NCBI GenBank assembly: GCA_013397435.1
Contig: VZRG01000032.1
Span: 1,286,931-1,350,930, forward strand
DNA from: Erythrocercus mccallii
Taxonomy: Eukaryota > Chordata > Aves > Passeriformes > Dicruridae
Direction: 5' to 3'
DNA: 64,000 bases
Under the pieces are notes generated by a model. That model searched no databases and had not been told where the DNA came from. It saw only the letters and a program-made list of their open reading frames with translations. The translations under genes and the position numbers were made by a program. Of this stretch, positions 1 through 12,900 are shown piece after piece. The number at the start of each line of letters is the position of its first letter. Within the stretch, counting starts at the first letter, position 1.

Positions 1-149
1 NNNNNNNNNNNNNNNNNNNNNNNNNNNNNNNNNNNNNNNNNNNNNNNNNNNNNNNNNNNNNNNNNNNNNNNNNNNNNNNNNNNNNNNNNNNNNNNNNNNN
101 NNNNNNNNNNNNNNNNNNNNNNNNNNNNNNNNNNNNNNNNNNNNNNNNN
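1..149. other. Assembly gap
   Basis: All bases are N. The sequence resuming at 150 is extremely GC-rich, so the gap probably lies in a CpG island that was hard to sequence. Confidence 0.99.
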
Positions 150-510
150 GGAGCCCCCGCGGGGCCCCCGCGCAGGTGCGGGACCGCCGCTGTCTCCCGG
201 CCGAGCGGTGTGCCCGCCGCGTCCCCGCTGCCCCGCAGCCCCGGTCTGTCCCCGCCGTGCCCGAGGATGCGCGGGCGGACGGCAGCGCCCCAGGTTTCCC
301 TTCTCCCGGCCGATCTGCCGCAACACGCGGGGCTCGGCCGGGCCCCGGGTTTGCCGCTCCGCGGGGCCTCCCGGGCGCTCCGTCCCGCTCCTCCCTCCGG
401 GGAGCACCGAAGGAGGACACGGGAGAAGAGGGGAGGCTCCGCCAGTCCCGGCTCGGCGTTGCACGTTACCGGCGCCCTGCCTTTGTTCGGACCTCCCGAC
501 CGGTTCAATC
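150..510. other. CpG island fragment
   Basis: GC-rich sequence with many CpG dinucleotides, dropping sharply to AT-rich DNA near 520. Open frames here overlap one another in several frames, have proline/arginine/alanine-rich composition and match no family I know, so they are by-products of GC content. The island continues leftward into the N gap. A promoter or Polycomb-bound island is the likeliest role, but no transcript can be assigned. Confidence 0.65.
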
Positions 511-2179
511 CCCTCTCCCTCGTAATTCGAAATACAATTAGAATGATTTTTGCTTAAGAGCCTAAATAAATTAAAATAATCCTAATTCTAATGTGACGTG
601 CCACCTATTTTTCCCAATGATAGTGAGAATAAAGCAGTCATTAATTAAAGCCAAGATGTCTCCGTATAAAGAAGATATCTGGATGTGCCGCGGCTGCAAG
701 TCTCTGGCCGTATTAGCAAATGTATAATTGAACGTTTAGATAATCATTGGGTTTGCTTGTGTGTCTGTGTTTTAACCTGAAAACACTACATTCATTTGGT
801 GGGATTGTCAGGGTCCTAATTGTTTGTATTTCTGGTCAGCGAATAACTAAATAAACCCGTCCTATTGTGCAAAGCAATACCTCCTAGGCAATCCACAACT
901 TTGATAACTGGTCGAAAATTTGATAACAGGGCAGCCTCCCCTTGCAGCCACATTGAGAACGGCATTGGTTAACTGTCCTATCCTGTATCACAACCCCCTG
1001 AGCATTTATTTTCCCAAAGATAGGAAGGAGCCAACACAGCTCTAAGGCAAGCTGGCCCTGTGCTGGACGCAGGGACTGTATTTCGGTGTCAGGACACGGA
1101 GATAGGTTTGAAGAGGGTCAAATTGCGATGGCCACTGACTCTGGCTAAGGCTCCTCCGCCGGAAAAGGTCGCTCACCGTCTCTCAGAGACTTTGCCCTAG
1201 TCTGCCACACATCCTGCCTGCTTTTCCTTTTTCTCCCAATTTTGTGAGAAATGGACTTTGTTCAGAAGCAGCCGGTTTTCCGAAGAGACTCCTATGTCAC
1301 TCCTCTCTTGACTCTCCAGGCTGATTTGAGCACATTTTTCCTTACCCTTTTACTTGTCCCCTTTTTCTTCTCTCAGCCTTACGGTACTTTCCTGAGAATT
1401 TGAGATATAAAACGCATAGCAAAGGAGAAGGAAATCATATCTAATTAGTTATTAATATCAGTCTGTCAAATATCCTTCTTATTAAGTTATTCCTGCACCA
1501 TGCCCCCGTTCCCACCCTGGCTCGGCAGGACATCTGTAGGTCCCAAAAATACCTATTTTCTCGTATTCAGTGTTCTATCAGCGGCCAGATTTTTAGTCTG
1601 TAAAGTTAATTTTCTCTTCTTAAATGCTCCCTAAAATCTTTACGCTATTTCTTACTCTATTTGAGGGCTTTGAGCAATTAAAGGAGCATAAAGGAGTAAT
1701 TTATTCCCTCTCTCTTGCTTTTTTTTTTTCTTAGGATTGGTATTTTCCCACTATAATTTAGAATGAAATGGGATTTTTAAAAGATCCAGAGTTCTAATCT
1801 CGGTTGATGTTTTGGTGTATTCACGGTAATGAGTCCTATTCCCTCGGGTCATGAAGCCCCCAAATGTCAATCAACCAAACTGATTCAGAAATGCCATTGT
1901 TCGACTCCTACGTCACTCGCCTTCCTCTCATTTTACTTAACAATACCGGAGTTCTCTGATCACTCATTCGGAATATGGGCATTATCTGTGGAAAATGCAC
2001 AAAGTGTCTTGATCTTTGGCTGGCAGATACTGCTGGAGGGTTTCCGCCGAGCAGACGGTGCGTGTTTATACTTCTGCACCCTGGACTTTATTACAGCTCG
2101 GAGGAGCCAATGAATATCCTGAAAGCAAACCGTGCCATAAATCCGTCAAAAATTAATTTGTCTGAGGAGATGTTACATT
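511..2179. other. AT-rich non-coding stretch
   Basis: No gene or recognisable repeat is seen. The stretch is unusually rich in homeodomain-like cores (TAATTA) and CATAAA-type motifs, for example near 640-650 and 1440-1460. The section near 2100-2160, next to the following CpG island, has the same character. This fits regulatory DNA, but I could not test conservation. Confidence 0.45.
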
Positions 2180-2700
2180 TCTATTTCCGCGCCCAGAGCC
2201 GGCCCCGGCACGGGCTGCGGCCCCGCTCCGCGCTCCGCGCAGTCCCCGCCAGAGCGGGCTCCGTCTCCCCAGCGAGAGGCCGGGAGTCCCGCCGCGCCGG
2301 ACACGCGTGGGAGCTGCCCCCAACCCACCGCACCGCGGCACAGAGCTCATGGACATCGCCAAGGGGCTTCTGAGGTCGCGTGTCCCCGTGGGAAAGGCGA
2401 TCCTCCCTCAAACGAGGGCGAAACAACATTTCCCAGAGCAGGGCGGGGAAATGCCCCATTTCGGTCGCTTCTGCAGTGCGTGGGGACATCCCCCAGCCGC
2501 CTCCCGCCGGTCCCCGGCTCTCCCCGCGGCCGGCAGAGCTGAGGTCCCTCCAAAGAGCGGAGCCGACGGCGTTGCTTTTACAGACCTCCCAGCTCTCGAT
2601 CCCGACGGTGTGTCCTCGGGAGGCAAGGGAGGACGCGGGGAGCAGCGAGCCCTGCCCGGAGCCTCACAGCGAGCCCACGGAGGAGAATTAGTGCTATCCT
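2180..2700. other. CpG island
   Basis: Dense CpG and high GC content, flanked by AT-rich DNA on both sides. Open frames exist in several frames on both strands with no family similarity I recognise. No start-proximal transcript structure is evident. Confidence 0.6.
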
Positions 2701-3879
2701 TCACCCAGCCCGAGCAGGGCTCGCCGCTGGCCGCAAGGCGTGAACGTCGTCTTCATTTAAAATTAGTGGCATAAGCTCCCCAGCCCCCAACCTCAGCATT
2801 TAAAGTGCCTTTTGTCTCTTCATTTCACTTAAGCAAGGTTTTTGTTGCTGGTTGCCAAGTTCTATTAATGCAGAATTTAATCGGGAAGCGCTTTTCCCCG
2901 GTCCCAGCAAGACGGGAACAGCAGATTCTGAGGCCTGAAACGGCACAAAACAGATCCCTCGGTGATAATGCTAATATCCTACAATTTAATGTCGTCTTTA
3001 GTAAAAAACACTTACGTGGCAGCAACTTTTTTGCGCTCAAAGGAAAAACTGGCTTTATGTTTTTTCTCTCGAGCACGCAGCAATCACGCCCGACACTGGA
3101 ATATGAAACCGAAAAGGTTTTCTCTAAAGAGAGCGGCCTTAATTACTAGATTCCGTGTACAACTAATCCAAAGGCACAATTAAAAGGAAATTTAATAGCG
3201 CTAGTTTCTATTTCACTCTGACTCGCATGTGTCCTCTGGCTGGATGCTCCCAGCCCGCCTCTCCCAGCGCGGAGCCTCAGGACTTCCCTCTCCATTTTGT
3301 TCGGGATCTGTTGGTTTTTCTCAACGTCCCCTTCTCCCTGTAGTGGGAATAAATGGAAAACCTTCCTCGGGATTAAACCCTTAGATTTTCCCCTTTGCTA
3401 ACCAGTAAAGAGAGAGAGAGGGAGGAGAGGAAATGAAATTGTTATGGAGATTACAGTGTATGTCACCGGTTCTTTGGCCAGTCCTTGGGTTTTGTCGCTG
3501 AACGGTTAAGTGCAAACTTGTATTTCCCTTCACAAGAATGGACAATTTTTCTCGCTTGTTTGCAGTTTTCCAAAGTTCTACACACAAATCAGTGAACCTT
3601 AAGAGACCCTTTCACTCTTTTATTGTGAATATTTGTCAGTGCTCCGGGGCAGTGATTGCAGTGACAGGTGAATCCAGGGGCCCAGCGATGGCGTCCCAAC
3701 TTCATAGGTTTGGGAATGTAAAAGACTACCGGCCCTTTCACTCGGGACGTGGCAGTCAACAGGTTCTCATTTTCTGGGATGTAATTCCTGTTCCCTGCAG
3801 CCGAACGGCAGCGGAGCAAACCCGAGCCCGCGGCCACTGCCCTGCCAAGCCTCAGACCCAGCTACCGCAAACAGCCTTG
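2701..3879. other. Non-coding stretch between CpG islands
   Basis: Mixed composition, with a short GA-rich run near 3407-3430. I see no gene, RNA gene or mobile element. Confidence 0.4.
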
Positions 3880-4420
3880 TGCCGGGCGGCCAGCCCGGCC
3901 GGCATCCCGCTGGAATAGGGGGGGGAGGTGGCCTGGAGGGTGTGGGAGGACCCCCGCCTGGCAGCCCCGCATGACGCCCGGCCACCTTCTCTCCCGAGTC
4001 CAGCGTTCAGGCGGGCTCCCGCGGGCTCTCGCTCCTCCTCTGCCCCCGCTTTAATTTTCATTTCTTCTTTTAATTATTAATTAAAGCCAAGAAGGGCTGT
4101 GGCTGGGTAGGAGAGGGGGAAGATATGCAAGCAAGAAAGGGAAGAGCGGGCCGGGGGCAGCGGTGGGAGAGGAGGGTGGTTGGAACGCAGCTTTGTGTGC
4201 CGCTTTAATTGGCCTGGCCACAGAGGGGCTGCGGCAGGGTCGCGCAGACCCGCTCCCCTCCCGCCGCCCGCCCCATCCGTGCCCGTCCCGGGCTCCCGGC
4301 TGCGGGACCCCCTCGCTGTCCCCCGCCAGGCGCCCCGGTGCGCAGCCCTGCCGCGGGTGGCAGCCGCTGCCGGGGGGCCGCTCCTGTCCCGCGCACCGGG
4401 GCCGGGATATTTAATCCGTC
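3880..4420. other. CpG island (moderate)
   Basis: Two GC-rich blocks (about 3880-4050 and 4220-4410) flank an AT-rich core at about 4050-4085 that contains tandem TAATTA/TTAATTAA homeodomain-like sites. This alternation of CpG blocks and homeodomain motifs suggests regulatory DNA. No coding region is supported. Confidence 0.5.
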
Positions 4421-4582
4421 TCTCTTCGGACAAAGATCCATCTTTTTACCATGGAGAAACGCCACTGAGATGCGGCTAACCTCTAGGGTTATATCCCAAA
4501 CCGCGACCCAAGAGCTTGAAAGATGCTTGCCCGGCCCTCTTCTAACCTGAACAAAAAGGATCTGGAAAAAAAAAATAGCTGC

Positions 4583-4587
4583 TTTTT

Positions 4588-4626
<39 letters not shown>
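4583..4626. repeat. Poly-T tract
   Basis: A run of about 44 bases of T broken by two single Cs. There is no LINE or SINE body attached that I recognise, so I treat it as simple sequence. Confidence 0.9.
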
Positions 4627-7600
4627 TTCCCCCCACACAACAAAGAATTCCTAATCATTTCGTCTTGGGGGTGAATTTTTATTCCCGTGTCCACTCAGGG
4701 TATTGAAATCGATCGCTGCAATATTTAATATATTACTGTCTTAGAGTCCTCTCTCCCTGTAACGCTGGGTTTATTTCTTGTCTGACTACGTCCCCTCCTA
4801 TAATAGCACATTCTGTGCATCTGTCTGCGGTGTAAAATAATCGTAGTCTTCATTAAATACACAGTCATTAAAGACTGCGGTCAGTTTTCTAATTATGTGG
4901 AAAAGCAAACGCCGAGTAAATAAAGGTATATTAACAGAATAATTTCTCAGTAAATTCACAGGCACTTGAACAGCAAACTCAACAAATATCTGAAGGTATA
5001 ACTACAACATTGGAACTAACTATTTTTTAATTATACGAGGTTTATGTAATGTACCCTTCATTTTTTGTTTAACTTTCCTGTAGTGACCTGTCCCATAACC
5101 TTGTAATCCACTGTGGGATATTTCTTTGTGGCCTCTTTCCTTTTGTTATGCCCCTACAGGTTTCCAGCTTAGATGCCTTTTTTTTTTTCTCTCTCTCTCT
5201 CGGTAAATGCGTCTTTAAAAAAATATTTGACCTGTTTGACTTAGAGACGTGCATTGACATCTGTGGATTGGGTTAAGCTTAGAGTTTCTACGTGATTTCA
5301 TGATCTTTGTAAAGCAACACCTGAAAAATAATTTTAAAAAATAGTCCTTCGATGATGGGGGAAATTGTTCCATTAGCTGCGTTTGTAAACGTCAATGACT
5401 CTCGCGTATGAGTTTTCTTTTTTTCAGTTCACATAAATACATAGCTTAATGATCTGTTCGAGAATGCATCCTCATTTATAGCATATGTCCCGGCACAATC
5501 AAGCTTTTGCCACCCCAGTTTGCTATGACTGGATGTCGTTGGACTGCTCTTGGGAAAACCAGGGAGTTTGCCAAGGGTTCTGCAGCACCTTGATAGAAAG
5601 TGTGGGATAGGGACCGAGCTCGAGAACTTTGCTTTTCCTGCTTCCCTGGTAGAGAGAGAGGCTCCTAGAAAACGCTGTCATCACAGCCAGAGCTCGGGGG
5701 AACTAGGCTCCAGCCCTTTATCATGGACCAACTCTCCTCGCCGGGAATCAGCGAATTGTTTTTTCTGGCTGAGCTTTGCAGGTACTGGCGAAGCCATTGC
5801 AAAACAGAGATAAATATAGAGCAAGGGCACTGCTGCTTCTCCATGTCGGTGAGTGGAGACAGAACGAGTCCTGATGAACTCGGTAATGCCTGCGAAGAAA
5901 TCCTGAGCGCCTTAGAGGGCAGAGCCAGTTAGTATCATTGGAAAACTCCTCTTCTTTCAGCATGCAAGCGTTCCTCTTCAGAAACCTGGGGCTGGTGGAA
6001 GAAAAAATGTTAATCGTATCATACCTATGCACAGCTATTAACGCTTTTGTTTCTTAACTTTCTCGGCGAAGACAAATTCACCATATGTCGATGTGTAAAC
6101 ACTTTGGAATAAAATTAAAACCAGTTCTGTGCAATTGTCACAGTGCATGATTCTAATACAAACTATCAGATGTTTATGCGGTTCGTCTTTCTTGATGATC
6201 AGACGCCATCGGCGCTGATACACCAAACACAAGCAGTAAATTCTGCGTGGAGGGCGGCTCCGTCCCGCAGGTTTTGTGAATACGTAGCAGCTCTCACGAA
6301 GCCGCAGCAATATCATCCAGTACTTTTGTGCCGGCGTTGGGGCTGGGAGCCGCTGAACTCTCAGTTACCCTCTGGAGCTTTTTCCTTAACCCGGTGTCAT
6401 CCGTCTCCTGCGGAAAACGGGAGGAACAAATGCAGCAGCACGGCAGGAGCTGGCAGAGGATCCGGGCTCCGGGCTGGAGCATTCCCGGGAAGCCTCGCCG
6501 CATCTGTGCGCGGGTGTTTACAGAGGGGAGGGAGAGAGGGAGGCAGAAAGGCCTCGGGAAAGGCAGGAGACTCTTTTAAGTCCGCTGATGAGGAATTGCT
6601 GCCGGGTATGCTCCTCTTTGCCCCACGAGCAGTGCAAACACGTATATAAAGATTCCCAACTTTCATGTGTGTTTTTAAAAGTTCACCTACTTTCAAGCCT
6701 GTTTCAGAAGCCAGGGTTTCCGGGACGGAACAAACACCGCCAAGTACTCTGCGTGGAGGGCAAGAGGTATCAGCGATTATCTGGAGAGCCTTTCTATTTA
6801 TCGGCCTCTACGCACCTAGATAGGGAAATACGAATGTTCACGGATTTGATGAATGGCAGAGCTTGTGTAGAATGGCTACCTTTTACAGGCCCCTTTAAGG
6901 GAGAAGAATGCAGAAATCATAATAGAATTAATGAGATTTTATTAGCAAAAATTTGTAAACCCTAGGTAACCATTTATAAACTTACTCTAATATGTGAGAG
7001 AGACTTCGAGATCACAGCCGGGGAGATCTGACATTGTTTTATATGGCGTATTAAACGCCGTTCACTCTTTTCTTCTACTACATCATTTAGCATGAACATC
7101 TTTTTCCCTCAGGCGAACTGCGCCAGATTTTGACGGGGACGATTATGTCATAGCAGGAAACAACCTAAAAATCCTTCTTCTGGTTATAGTGTGCTACTTC
7201 AAACATCCCCAACAGACACAGTAAAGTTTTTCAAATGGTCTGGAAAACTGTGCAAGGAATAGCACGCTATTGCTATTTACCCCTACCAAAGTGTCATGTC
7301 CACGAAAATGGAAATGAGCTTTTCCGAAAGAGAAAAACTTTTTATTTTTTGAAGTATTTTTTTCTCCCATGCACTTTACTAGATAATAATTCTACGTTTG
7401 TGATCGTCCCGGGCAGTTTACCCTTGAATCTCGGAATACAAAAGCATCGCGGGTAAATATAAAACATATGTTCGCACAGGTTATGTGGCAGCTTCAACAC
7501 TCGCAACCCCATTCACACGCATCTCCACAAACGCACAAAGACGCTAGAAATCCCAGCAAAAGCGCTGCTCCCGAGGTAGCCAGGAAAGAGATGGTCCAGG

Positions 7601-8439
7601 AGAGATGGGGTCTTTGCTCCGGGAGCAGCATCAACCTACAACAAACAACCAGGAGGTCGGGGAGGGTGTGTCCGGGACAGAGCCGTGCCTCGGCCTCGGA
7701 GAGGGGATGGTGCTCGGCCCTTCCGCTCCGCCGGGCGCTGCCGGTGCAGTGTCCCCGTGCTTCACCATCACCAGCTGCTTTTCCAAGGCTGTTTGTTTGT
7801 TAGTTTATTTATTTTTTCCCCAGGAAGGCAGAGAAAGGGGAATGACAAGATGAAATATAATACAGAGATGTGAAGTGACCCGAGTGGCAGCTGAAGACGA
7901 CGTCTTAGCCAGGACGTGTTTCCCAGCTAAACTCTCCGCTGATCTTCGGGGAAAACCAAACGCAGGTTGATGGAAACATCCTGTTTTCAGGGAAATGGAC
8001 TGTACAGCCCTATCTAGCAGCTCCGACACTACTAATCAGCCTGGAAAAGCGCTGTGAGCACAAGTCTCGGGGAAGAGGGAGCCGTGCATCTGACACGATT
8101 GCAACCCAAACCCGATCCTGAAAGGCAGTTAGGAAAATCGCTGAGCTCTAAGGGGCAGAGCCGGGCTGCGGAGGCCCCTCCGCGGCTCGGCCCGCCGGGA
8201 GACCCGCTCCTTCCTCTGCCTGCAGCAGGGGCAGAGCCCCGAGCCTCAGAGGGGAAGGCAACAGATGTGGGCTGTACAGAAATCCGTGGAACAAGTGCTC
8301 TAAACCCAGGGGGATTTCTCCTAATAGCGAAATCAGAAGGGGAGAGATTTCAGGAAAGAGAATAGCCCAATATAAGTTTCTAGAGTAGAATTTACATTTC
8401 ATCGTGATTTGTATGTAACAATATGCAGACGCGTGCACG
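4627..8439. other. Non-coding stretch
   Basis: No gene is supported. It is mostly AT-rich with TAATTA/ATTA motifs, moderately GC-rich islets near 6330-6560 and 7600-7760, and a purine-rich run near 6520-6560. Open frames are short and overlapping. No LINE, SINE or LTR was recognised. Confidence 0.4.
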
Positions 8440-9080
8440 CGGGAGGGGTTTGGGTGCCAACGGCGGAGAGTCCCCGCGTCCCGGTCCTTCTGACCGCCGA
8501 GAGCATCGGCGTGCCTCTACCCGCGGCCGGGAAGGGGGGTCACGGTGTGCAGTTTAGGGAAGTTCATTGCGATACCCCTATTGCCATCCCCTCCCCCGCC
8601 CCTCCGGAACGAGGGAGAAGGGACTGGAGGTGCTGGCTTCTGTTTATTTGTCTAAGGGGAACGGCGGCGTGGGAGGCCGAGGGCCGCCTTGGAGCACCCC
8701 TCGCTATGCGGACGTGCCGTTCGGCGGGCAGGGACACCCGGCCTGCGGACCGGGGCGGTGCGGGGCACGGGCACCCGGGGCAGTGCGGCAGCGAACAAAG
8801 GCGGGGAGCGGCTCCTTGCACGTGTGCGCTGCCGCGCCGGGGCCGGCGGGTTCGGCCGCGCACAGGGAGGATTCGGCCGCGCCGCTGCTCCCTGGGCTGT
8901 CGGGCGAGGAGAGGGGCTCACTGCGGGCAGGGGTCTCGGCGCGTCTCCCGCCGAGGGACGAGGCTTCAGGACGAGGTCTGCCTGCGGGACGTCCATGTCC
9001 GGCCCCACCGCCCAAAGGTCACCGCGGCTGGTCCAGCTTCTCGCTACGGGCCACATTAGCGGAGCGGCCATTTACTGCCC
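8440..9080. other. CpG island
   Basis: Very high CpG density. Open frames of roughly 100-220 codons are present on both strands in several frames at once. Their arginine/glycine/proline-rich products look like GC-driven chance frames rather than a protein. The right edge grades into the AT-rich block at 9090-9260. Confidence 0.65.
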
Positions 9081-9089
9081 CGGGATTGC

Positions 9090-9260
9090 AGCGCGGCCCG
9101 GGTTAGCCCATAAAGCCATTCACACTCAACAATGGGGATTTTCTCAACAATTAACAAGAAACAACATAATAAATCCATTTACAAAGCCCTCGCTATTTAC
9201 TATAAATTAGCCACTCTTTAAGAGACCGGTGCGTAATTTCACACGCTTTACAGCCCCGGC
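9090..9260. promoter_or_regulatory. Candidate regulatory block between two CpG islands
   Basis: A compact AT-rich block between two CpG islands. It contains a full SOX-type site (AACAATGG, 9128-9135), a second AACAAT core shortly after, a CATAAA motif, and several ATTA/TAAAT cores. SOX and homeodomain proteins are known to bind such sequences. Enhancer or promoter function is inference from motif density only. Confidence 0.3.
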
Positions 9261-9289
9261 TACATTTTAGACGCAAGAGCAAACAGCCC

Positions 9290-9970
9290 TGTTGGACCTT
9301 CCGCGCTGAGCCCGCTCCCCGGCCTCTCCCGGGCGGACTCGGCGGGGGCGGACGGCGAACGACCGGGCCCGGGGCCCCGGACCTCCCCCGGCCGCTTCCT
9401 GGCCCGGAGCCCAGCATCTGCCCCGAGAGCCCCGCGGAACCACCACGGGCTTGCCCCCTGGCTCGCCCCCAGCGCGGAGCGGTCAGGGCGGGAGGCGGCG
9501 GGGCCGCGCCACGGGAGAGCCCGGGAAGATGGACGCGCCGGCGGATGAGCCGGAGGGGGAGCGGGGTGGGAGCCACAGCCCCACTTTGAAGGGCGGGAGC
9601 CCCCGGGGACAGCCGCGCCGCCCTGCCGCCCGCAGGAGCCGCTCCGGGAGCGGGGAAGCCGGGCCAGGGACCCTGGCGGGAGCGAGGGAGCCGGCCCGTG
9701 GAGCTGGGCCAGGGAGCCGAGGAGACTCCGCCGCGCCGGGCAAGATGGCGGCCCGAGGCGCGCTATGCCCCGGGCCCGCCGCGCTTGGGCAGCCCCGCCG
9801 CTCGGGGGCCCCGGCTACGCTCCCGCATTTTTTTGACCTCCCGCTTCTCTTATTTTTTTTCTGCTTTTTTTTTTTTCTTTCTCTTTTTGTGATTTCCAGG
9901 CGGCGGGAGCGCGGTGCGGGAGGGGGGCCGGCGGCTCTCCCGCCGTACTCCCCCCTGTTTACAAACACAG
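9290..9970. other. CpG island
   Basis: One of the strongest CpG islands in the window, with a pyrimidine run near 9845-9890. Long frames on both strands are arginine/proline/glycine-rich and unrecognised. The island could be the promoter of a non-coding transcript. I recall that human has the non-coding or weakly coding locus CASC10 on this side of SKIDA1, but nothing here could be matched to it. Confidence 0.6.
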
Positions 9971-12900
9971 CTGTTGCCGAGTATTTGCAATGCTAGGGGT
10001 AAAGCCACCAGCAGCGAGGAGCAAACGAGAGATGGTGCGGGAGAGGGGTCCTCGGCATCTGGAAAGGACAGGGCGCCTTGTTTTTGAAACTGTCAATTCC
10101 CTCAACCCCTATTGTGAGCGCCTCATGCAAAACATCTCGGGTCTTTTAAAGCGGGGGCTTGTGAGGCCGCCTCGGAGAGAAAGGGAGAGGGGGAGAGAGA
10201 GGGGCCTAGGGCACGGGAAATAATTATATCAGCGCAGTGAAAAAATGCAACGTGGAAGGCCTAAACCCGGCTCGCTGTCCCTTCTCGAAAGGTTTTTGGT
10301 CAGGCCGGAGCTGTTAGACCGCGGCTTGCAGGGCCAGGTACCAAGGGAATGGGCAATGACTTCGGGAAGGCAGATCCCAAAGCCTCCCTCCTGATTTTGC
10401 TAGCCAGGGCTTTTCATTTTCAGGCGCTCGCCCTCCTTTTGTGCTTCCAAGCTGACCAAATAGATCTCAGGATGAACCATTACATATTCTTCCCAGCAAT
10501 CCTCTTAACCATAAAAACCACAATTAACAAGGTTATCCGTGTTTCATGTTCTCTAACATACTGCATATGTAGAATATTTCCCTGCAGATTACCGCCGTGT
10601 GTCAAAAATGCCACTTTTTTTACCCTTTTCTGTCTCAACCACTCGCACGTGTGAACAGTGACAAACACAAACATGATAACATTGCTCTCATTTCTGCAGA
10701 AACTTTAATTTATTGGCAACTAAATCTGTTAGAGTAAAAGGGATCAGAGACCATGTAAAAAATCACCATATGAATTGATTAAACAGCAAACTTCATACAA
10801 CAGCTACCACTATTTTGCATTATTGCTAGTAGTGGCTTTTTAAATAAACAACCAGTAAAGAGATTATCCCACTGTAGTCAAGCAAGTGTAGCTTATAGAA
10901 CAATCACTTCTTAAATTGCTGTAAACGGCAAGTTACATCTTTTAAGGCAATATACCTCATTGCTGAAGGCATTACACGTGTTCCCTTATTAATGTCCTAG
11001 AGAATTAAACAAAGTCCAAAACTTTCTTTTGTCTTCCATCTGGCAGCAGAAATATTCCCAATAAATTCCCAATAAAAAATCGGTGAACTCTATTTGTGGC
11101 AAATACCTACAAAGTATAGTCCTTACAGTGTATGCACTTCCTCAATTGCTTTTTCCTCTAGAAAATTCTGTTGATTTTTGTGTACACCAGGAATTGGAAA
11201 ATGGTGGCAATTATTAACACATTGTAAGTTTTATCTCATGTAAACATCGCAACAAAATGGTAGCCTGTCTCCCTTGGAAAACCTTGGGTTTTCCTCATTA
11301 TAACTTACCTTTATGGGAGAAATTTGGTTATTTTATGTAATTCAATGATAACACTTCACATGTTTAAAGCAGAAATGACAATGAACTCTGATGGCAATAA
11401 TAATTACAGTGTCGTCAGAAACAGTTACCAAACTACCAGAATTGAACAGAATACCATCCCTCCCCCCCCTTTTTTCCCCCTGGTGAGTTATTGTACCTGG
11501 CTAATTTCTCCAACGGTAGTAAAACCACGAATGTCCCTGCTAGTGACTTGTACTAAACTGAGGTGTGCACGTGTGAAAATTATTTGGCTGTTTAACTCCT
11601 TGCCGTTTGCTGCTGCCTGCATGGAGAGGAGCCCAGCGGAGCAGCCTGCCGGGGATGCCCGGGGCTGCCTGGAGCTCCCGGGCCGCTGGCAGGGCTGGGC
11701 GCCATATTTCACGTCCTCAACTCTGCAGAGCCTATTTGGTATAAATTTATGCTTATACCTCCCCCTCCAACCCCCAACCCCCACCCCGGATTATTTCGGA
11801 ACCTAAAATGCACCTCTGTAATTTACAATTCCTGGCCAAATCAGCATATCTCTAATTGGAAGTAAACATAAACAGGGTCAGGGGACAGAGTTACTTTGAA
11901 AGTGATATGTTGTTTAACTGACAAGGCAAAATTTTGGGTTTCAAGTTTGCATATTGCACTTTTGCAGCTTTTGGCTCTTTCTTTCTTTTTTTTTTTTTCT
12001 TTTTTCTTTTCTTTTTTTTTTTTTTTTGGTCAAGGGATGACCTTTGTCAGGCAGACACGGTTTTTAACAGAGTGGGGGGCTTTCCTGAGCAGTACATTTT
12101 GTACGTACTTACAGTTCTCTGGAAATAAGGCTGTAATCTGTGCAGCTCTAAACACACGAATGTAAACATTCATCTCAGAACAACTTCAGTAAGCAGATTT
12201 TTCATGACCATCGTAATTTCAGCAGAGCGGTTAAGTATGCAATGCACCTTTTGCAATTGGCAGCTTAAAGTGATGTGTGTGCATGTGTGTGTGCGTGTGC
12301 ATGCAGGGGGGCAGGGTAACTCCACTAAAAGGCAATTGTTTACTCTTTCTAAATATATTTGGCTGCAGGTATTCTTAGACTAGGCCTCTTACAATGAGAG
12401 GAGAATTCTGGTGTGGATATAGTAAACAGAGCTGAAATCAGCTAGTGACTGCTTGGAATATTTGGAGACACGAGGGGTTGGGACAGGGCATCACAAAAGG
12501 CAGGAATTAAAAAACTGAAACCCAGGCACTGGATTGCCAGCAGAATGTTGACTTTGAGTCACACAGTAAACATTACATTGTTGCTTTGTTTTCCTTTTTT
12601 TGATTTGTGATAAATTATTCTCCCGGGATTTATCGATGAGTGGAATCCTTAAAATTTAATTTGTGAATGATCTAGTATAAATAAAATGCTAATCCAAAGA
12701 AAGAAACTAGCAATTATTCATCCTAAACTCTACTGATTCAGCAACTCAATTATTATTCCCTTTCTCAAGCTGCAAACTTTTCAGGCTGTTTTCAGAGTTG
12801 CTGTATCCATCCTCCCCCCTCAAGAGATACCTTCCCCCGTCCTCAGCTCTGCCTCCACCTCGGCCTCCAGCCTTTCCTTTTTTTTTTTTTTCCTCCTTCC

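Noticed and set aside
8409..9106. Open frames of about 180-220 codons in a CpG island
   Set aside because: Overlapping frames on both strands, Arg/Gly/Pro-rich composition, no domain or family similarity.
9451..9996. 181-codon plus-strand frame and its antisense partner
   Set aside because: GC-driven; both strands are open and the products are low complexity.
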